Shown here: in pieces, positions 59,931 to 64,000 of the stretch
Numbering within the stretch: the stretch's first letter is position 1
Layout: each line of letters starts with the position of its first letter
NCBI GenBank assembly: GCA_903870995.1
Contig: CAIQFD010000008.1
Span: forward strand, 1 to 64,000
Length of the DNA stretch: 64,000 nt
Reading direction: 5' to 3'
Source: an uncultured Methylophilaceae bacterium
GTDB lineage: Bacteria; Pseudomonadota; Gammaproteobacteria; Burkholderiales; Methylophilaceae
Position numbers and translations under genes: made by a program
The notes under the pieces: generated by a model
Database searches by the model: none
What the model was told of the DNA's origin: nothing
Seen by the model: the letters and a program-made list of their open reading frames with translations, nothing else

Positions 59931-61562
59931 ATGTTACGCGCATCCGAAATTAAACTACCTTTAGATAATGCTACCTCACTTCATCACGAACCCGAGGTAA
60001 TTCAGGCCGCGCTTATTAAAAAACTTGGCATTCCAGCCAGTGATTTAATCAGCATGGCGATTTTTAAGCGCGGGGTAGATGCGCGCAAATCGCACGCAAT
60101 TTTGTTTGTTTATACGCTCGATATTGAAGTGAAAAACGAAGCAAAAATTTTAGCAAAGTTCAAAAAAGACCCGCACGTCAAAGTGGCGCCTGACACCTCT
60201 TATCACTTTGTGGCAAAGGCCCAGGAATCAAACAAAGCCCCGCGCCCAGTGATTGTGGGGTTTGGTCCATCGGGTATTTTTGCGGCACTCATTTTGGCGC
60301 AATCGGGGTTTAAGCCGATCGTCCTAGAACGTGGCAAAGCGGTGCGCGAACGCACCAAAGACACATGGGGTTTGTGGCGTAAAAGCGTACTCAATCCAGA
60401 ATCTAACGTACAGTTTGGTGAAGGTGGTGCCGGAACTTTTTCAGATGGCAAACTCTACAGCCAAATTAAAGATTCTAAACATTATGGCCGCAAAGTGCTC
60501 AATGAGTTTGTCAAAGCAGGTGCGCCAGAAGAAATTTTGTACGTGAGTCATCCGCATATTGGAACATTCCGTTTAGTTGGGATGGTGGAAGAAATGCGTA
60601 AAAATATCATCGAGCTTGGCGGCGAAATACGCTTTCAAAGTCGCGTAGATGATATTGAAATTGAAAGCGGCCAAGTCCAAGGCGTAGTTCTACAAAACGG
60701 CGAGCGCATCACCACGAATCATCTTGTATTAGCGGTCGGTCATAGCGCCCGTGACACCTTTGAGATGATTCACAAACGTGGGATTTATATTGAAGCAAAG
60801 CCTTTTTCTATTGGTTTTCGTATTGAACATCCACAATCGCTCATTGACCATGCACGCTTTGGGCCAAATGCCCATCACCCCGTCTTAGGAGCAGCTGATT
60901 ATAAGCTCGTGCATCATGCCAAAAATGGACGAAGTGTGTATAGCTTCTGCATGTGCCCGGGCGGAACAGTTGTCGCAGCAGCTTCCGAAGAAGGTCGGGT
61001 TGTCACTAACGGTATGAGTCAATACTCACGTAACGAACGTAATGCAAATGCTGGCATCGTCGTAGGGATTAACCCAGAACAAGACTATCCAGGCGATCCA
61101 TTAGCTGGCATGGAATTTCAACGAAAATGGGAAGCACGCGCTTTTGAGCTCGGTGGCAGAAATTACAAAGCCCCCGGACAACTCATCGGCGACTTTATTA
61201 ATGGCGAACCCTCTACCGAATTTGGCGCGGTACAGCCTTCATACACACCAGGCGTGCACCTCACCGATTTGAGCACCGCATTGCCTGAATATGCAATTAC
61301 TGCCATTCGCGAAGCACTCCCCGCGTTTGCTAAACAGATTAAAGGCTTTGATCTGCCCGATGGCGTACTAACAGGTGTAGAAACTAGGACATCCTCACCG
61401 ATTAGAATTAAACGTGACGACGAAACGCTACAGAGCATCAACACCAAAGGCCTTTACCCAACGGGTGAAGGTGCTGGCTATGCAGGGGGGATTTTATCTG
61501 CAGCGGTGGATGGGATTAGGATCGCTGAAGCAGTAGCATTAAGCGTAACAGCACAGACTTAA
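59931..61562 (+). CDS. FAD-dependent NAD(P)/FAD oxidoreductase
   Basis: VIVGFGPSGIFAALILAQSGFKPIVLERG; QFGEGGAGTFSDGKL; PTGEGAGYAGGILSAAVDG. Confidence 0.92.
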   Translation: MLRASEIKLPLDNATSLHHEPEVIQAALIKKLGIPASDLISMAIFKRGVDARKSHAILFVYTLDIEVKNEAKILAKFKKDPHVKVAPDTSYHFVAKAQESNKAPRPVIVGFGPSGIFAALILAQSGFKPIVLERGKAVRERTKDTWGLWRKSVLNPESNVQFGEGGAGTFSDGKLYSQIKDSKHYGRKVLNEFVKAGAPEEILYVSHPHIGTFRLVGMVEEMRKNIIELGGEIRFQSRVDDIEIESGQVQGVVLQNGERITTNHLVLAVGHSARDTFEMIHKRGIYIEAKPFSIGFRIEHPQSLIDHARFGPNAHHPVLGAADYKLVHHAKNGRSVYSFCMCPGGTVVAAASEEGRVVTNGMSQYSRNERNANAGIVVGINPEQDYPGDPLAGMEFQRKWEARAFELGGRNYKAPGQLIGDFINGEPSTEFGAVQPSYTPGVHLTDLSTALPEYAITAIREALPAFAKQIKGFDLPDGVLTGVETRTSSPIRIKRDDETLQSINTKGLYPTGEGAGYAGGILSAAVDGIRIAEAVALSVTAQT

Positions 61563-61591
61563 CCCAACCGCCACAGTTCAAAACCTAAAAC

Positions 61592-61924
61592 TTAAGCTAG
61601 CGTTACCGCAATCTCTCCAACACCTGTTTTGCCTTGGTTATCTGTCCAATTGACCCGCACAATATCGCCAACTTTTGCACCCCGCAAATGAAAAGTGAGA
61701 TAAGGGTTTTTAGAAATACCTGTTCCCCACTGCGCCTCTAGTACTTGATTTCCATTAAGGCTAGCACTCACTAACTGAATGAAGTTGGCAGGAATGACAT
61801 CACCAGAATCACTCTTACGACGCCCTGTTTCCATGGGGTGTGTCATCAGCACTTTCACTTCTGTCGTATCCCCCTTAAGTTGGGCACGCATACGCATATT
61901 TTCAGCCATATTAGCCACATCCAT
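61592..61924 (-). CDS. soxZ: Thiosulfate oxidation carrier complex protein SoxZ
   Basis: MRMRAQLKGDTTEVKVLMTHPMETGRRK; SKNPYLTFHLRG. Confidence 0.94.
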   Translation of the reverse strand: MDVANMAENMRMRAQLKGDTTEVKVLMTHPMETGRRKSDSGDVIPANFIQLVSASLNGNQVLEAQWGTGISKNPYLTFHLRGAKVGDIVRVNWTDNQGKTGVGEIAVTLA

Positions 61925-62351
61925 TCTCTAAAACTTCTACCCGTTTTTTGGCAGAAAAGTAACGATTTCCTGATTTAATCACCGCTAGCACATCTGAGGT
62001 TTCCGCCATTTTGATACGCGTCACCACAAAGCCCTCGGCACCTTCGCCAAACAAAAAGTTGGCAATTAAGGCCGTAGGATTATTCTCCACAAAGATGGTG
62101 ATAGATTCGGTATTAGGGATACGGCTCATTACTTCTATTTGCACCACCGCGCCATTTTCAGCTTTGTCTGGAGCGATGATTTGAATGTCGTTGGATAACG
62201 TAACATTGCTAATTTGCAAAGCGGCCATGGCCTCTTGTAATTTGGTGGCTTGAAAAGCAGGCGTATTCCACATGGCGGCGAATGCTTTAATTGGCACGAG
62301 CGCCAAAGCGCTCGCAGCGAATAAGGCCTTAATAAACTTTCTGCGTTGCAT
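61911..62351 (-). CDS. soxY: Thiosulfate oxidation carrier protein SoxY
   Basis: Tat-like RRKFIK signal; C-terminal NGCG; adjacent to soxZ; likely start 62351 (ORF track 62360). Confidence 0.9.
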   Translation of the reverse strand: MQRRKFIKALFAASALALVPIKAFAAMWNTPAFQATKLQEAMAALQISNVTLSNDIQIIAPDKAENGAVVQIEVMSRIPNTESITIFVENNPTALIANFLFGEGAEGFVVTRIKMAETSDVLAVIKSGNRYFSAKKRVEVLENGCG

Positions 62352-62371
62352 CCTGACCACTCCTTTTATCG

Positions 62372-63811
62372 CTAGTTAAACCAGCCACCTTTTTTTGGTT
62401 CATCAATTAAACCACGAAGCTCTTTTAGTCGAGCTTCGACAATGGATTGCTGATAAAAATCAGCATCGCCAGACTTTACTGCTAAGTCCATCTGCTCTAG
62501 AGCTTTCGGCACATTGTAACGCCTAAAATAGGCTTCACCTTGCGCTTGATGGCTAAGCAAGTTTTTTCCCAATGCGGCGTAACCTTTCGCCTTCAATTCG
62601 TAAATATAAGGATCGCTAGGATATAAGCTTTGTTTTTCATTCAGCAATTGCAACGCTTGTTGTGACTGACGAATACGCAAGAAATGCTCAGCATATCCGT
62701 AAATTAAAGCGCGACTACCTGGATAAATGACTAAACCTGCTTGATAAGCTTTTGCGGCTTGCGTTGGATTATCACGAGCCACTTCAATATTAGCTGCAAG
62801 GCTGGCAAAAAATGGGTGGCTGGGCGTATTGGCACTTAGCCAACTTAACTCGTTACTTGCTCCATCCACATTGCCAACACGCAACATTGCAATCGCAAGT
62901 CCATAATGCTGAGCACTTTCGCTGATGTAACGTCTATCTATCAAATTGGCTTGAAATAAACTCACTGCCTCATTTGCAACACCACCACTCGCCAGCACCT
63001 TGGCTCGCACCAAGTCAAAATCTGGTGAATATGGCGCCATCCGATAACGGCTATTCGCAGTGCGCGCAGTTACATCAGCAATACGCTCACTAGTAATTGG
63101 GTGGGTGCGTAAAAAAGCCGGTGCACTACCTTCCACATAGCGAGTACCTTTTTGCATGATTTGAAAAAAGCTCGCCATCCCATGGGTGTCGTAACCCGCG
63201 CTTTCCAAAATTGAAATGCCAACACGGTCAGCTTCGCGTTCATGATCGCGTGTGTAATCCAATTGCTTTTGCACAGAACCTGCGGATGAGGTCATCATGG
63301 CAGCGCTAGCAAGCTGTGGATTTGCGCGTGCGGATAAAATCGCTAATGCCATCCCCGCCATACTAATCAAAGAATCATTTTTCTGCTGGGCCATCATTCT
63401 CGCCATATGATGTTGCACCACGTGACCGATTTCATGACCAATCACACCTGCCAATTCAGATTCGTTGGTAGCGGCCACAATCAGGCCTGTATGCACGCCA
63501 ATCACCCCACCAGGCATCGCAAAAGCATTAATGCTGTTGTCCTTAACCACAAAAAAGTTAAACCACTGCGTTTTGTCTGGGCCGTTACTCGCTAAGCGCA
63601 TGCCAAGATTTTGAATGTAATCGGTAATTTCTGGGTCGGAAAGCACCTCATCGCTCGACATCACGCTACGCATGATTTGGTCAGCAATTTTCTTTTCTTG
63701 AAGTGGCGAAAGCACAGTCGCTGAGACATCGCCCAAATCAGGCAAATCATCTGCTAATGCGATAGGCGCAAATAAGGAAAACAACAGAAGGCTATAAACA
63801 AGTTTCATCAT
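62372..63811 (-). CDS. M48 family metalloprotease with TPRs (BepA-like)
   Basis: Signal peptide; GHEIGHVVQHHMARMMAQQ HExxH motif; C-terminal TPR-like repeats. Confidence 0.93.
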   Translation of the reverse strand: MMKLVYSLLLFSLFAPIALADDLPDLGDVSATVLSPLQEKKIADQIMRSVMSSDEVLSDPEITDYIQNLGMRLASNGPDKTQWFNFFVVKDNSINAFAMPGGVIGVHTGLIVAATNESELAGVIGHEIGHVVQHHMARMMAQQKNDSLISMAGMALAILSARANPQLASAAMMTSSAGSVQKQLDYTRDHEREADRVGISILESAGYDTHGMASFFQIMQKGTRYVEGSAPAFLRTHPITSERIADVTARTANSRYRMAPYSPDFDLVRAKVLASGGVANEAVSLFQANLIDRRYISESAQHYGLAIAMLRVGNVDGASNELSWLSANTPSHPFFASLAANIEVARDNPTQAAKAYQAGLVIYPGSRALIYGYAEHFLRIRQSQQALQLLNEKQSLYPSDPYIYELKAKGYAALGKNLLSHQAQGEAYFRRYNVPKALEQMDLAVKSGDADFYQQSIVEARLKELRGLIDEPKKGGWFN

Positions 63812-63967
63812 TGCGTATGATAACGTTACTCACTAGGTCCATGAGAGCTTTTTGATGCTCTCAAGTAGTAAAATAATAGTACACGATGTTATAACGACAT
63901 TACGAAGCAAGTTCACCGTTCACATCGAAATTATCATGCGAACAAGTTAAATAAGAAAGCAACATTG

Positions 63968-64000
63968 ATGAGCGAACTTACCCATTTTGATAGCCAAGGC
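63968..64000 (+). CDS. moaC: Probable cyclic pyranopterin monophosphate synthase MoaC (partial, runs off window)
   Basis: MSELTHFDSQG resembles MoaC N-termini; only 11 codons visible. Confidence 0.5.
   Translation, partial: MSELTHFDSQG

Noticed and set aside
63812-63967. Moco riboswitch upstream of moaC
   Set aside because: Only short weak hairpins seen; no recognisable conserved core.

Overview
Chromosomal window from a methylotrophic betaproteobacterium, most likely Methylophilaceae. The taxonomic call is inferred from a hexulose-6-phosphate synthase gene and from conserved betaproteobacterial gene order. Most of the window is housekeeping: petABC, sspAB, tatABC, a full his operon (hisG-D-C, hisB-H-A-F-I-E), murA, an mla lipid-transport cluster, cytochrome c biogenesis (resB/ccsB), ttcA, topA, pepA/holC, lptFG, an RND pump, purM, hda and soxYZ. 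There are two tRNA genes (Tyr, Thr). I see no CRISPR array, IS element, integrase or prophage. The observations most worth following up are: (1) a four-gene module (two ArnE/F-like small EamA proteins, a DegT/ArnB-like PLP aminotransferase, a FemAB/GNAT-like protein) lying between tRNA-Thr(UGU) and tRNA-Tyr(GUA); (2) an orphan PilR/NtrC-like regulator with an intact receiver and HTH but an AAA+ domain lacking GAFTGA, the Walker B glutamate and both arginine fingers; (3) hps as a self-contained transcription unit inside the his operon, with its own promoter, an operator-like inverted repeat and a terminator; (4) a near-identical 22-bp palindrome upstream of both an orphan pseudopilin gene and a D,D-endopeptidase gene; (5) a DUF3108 gene whose signal peptide appears to start at ATC; (6) a coiled-coil protein with an exact 38-residue proline period.
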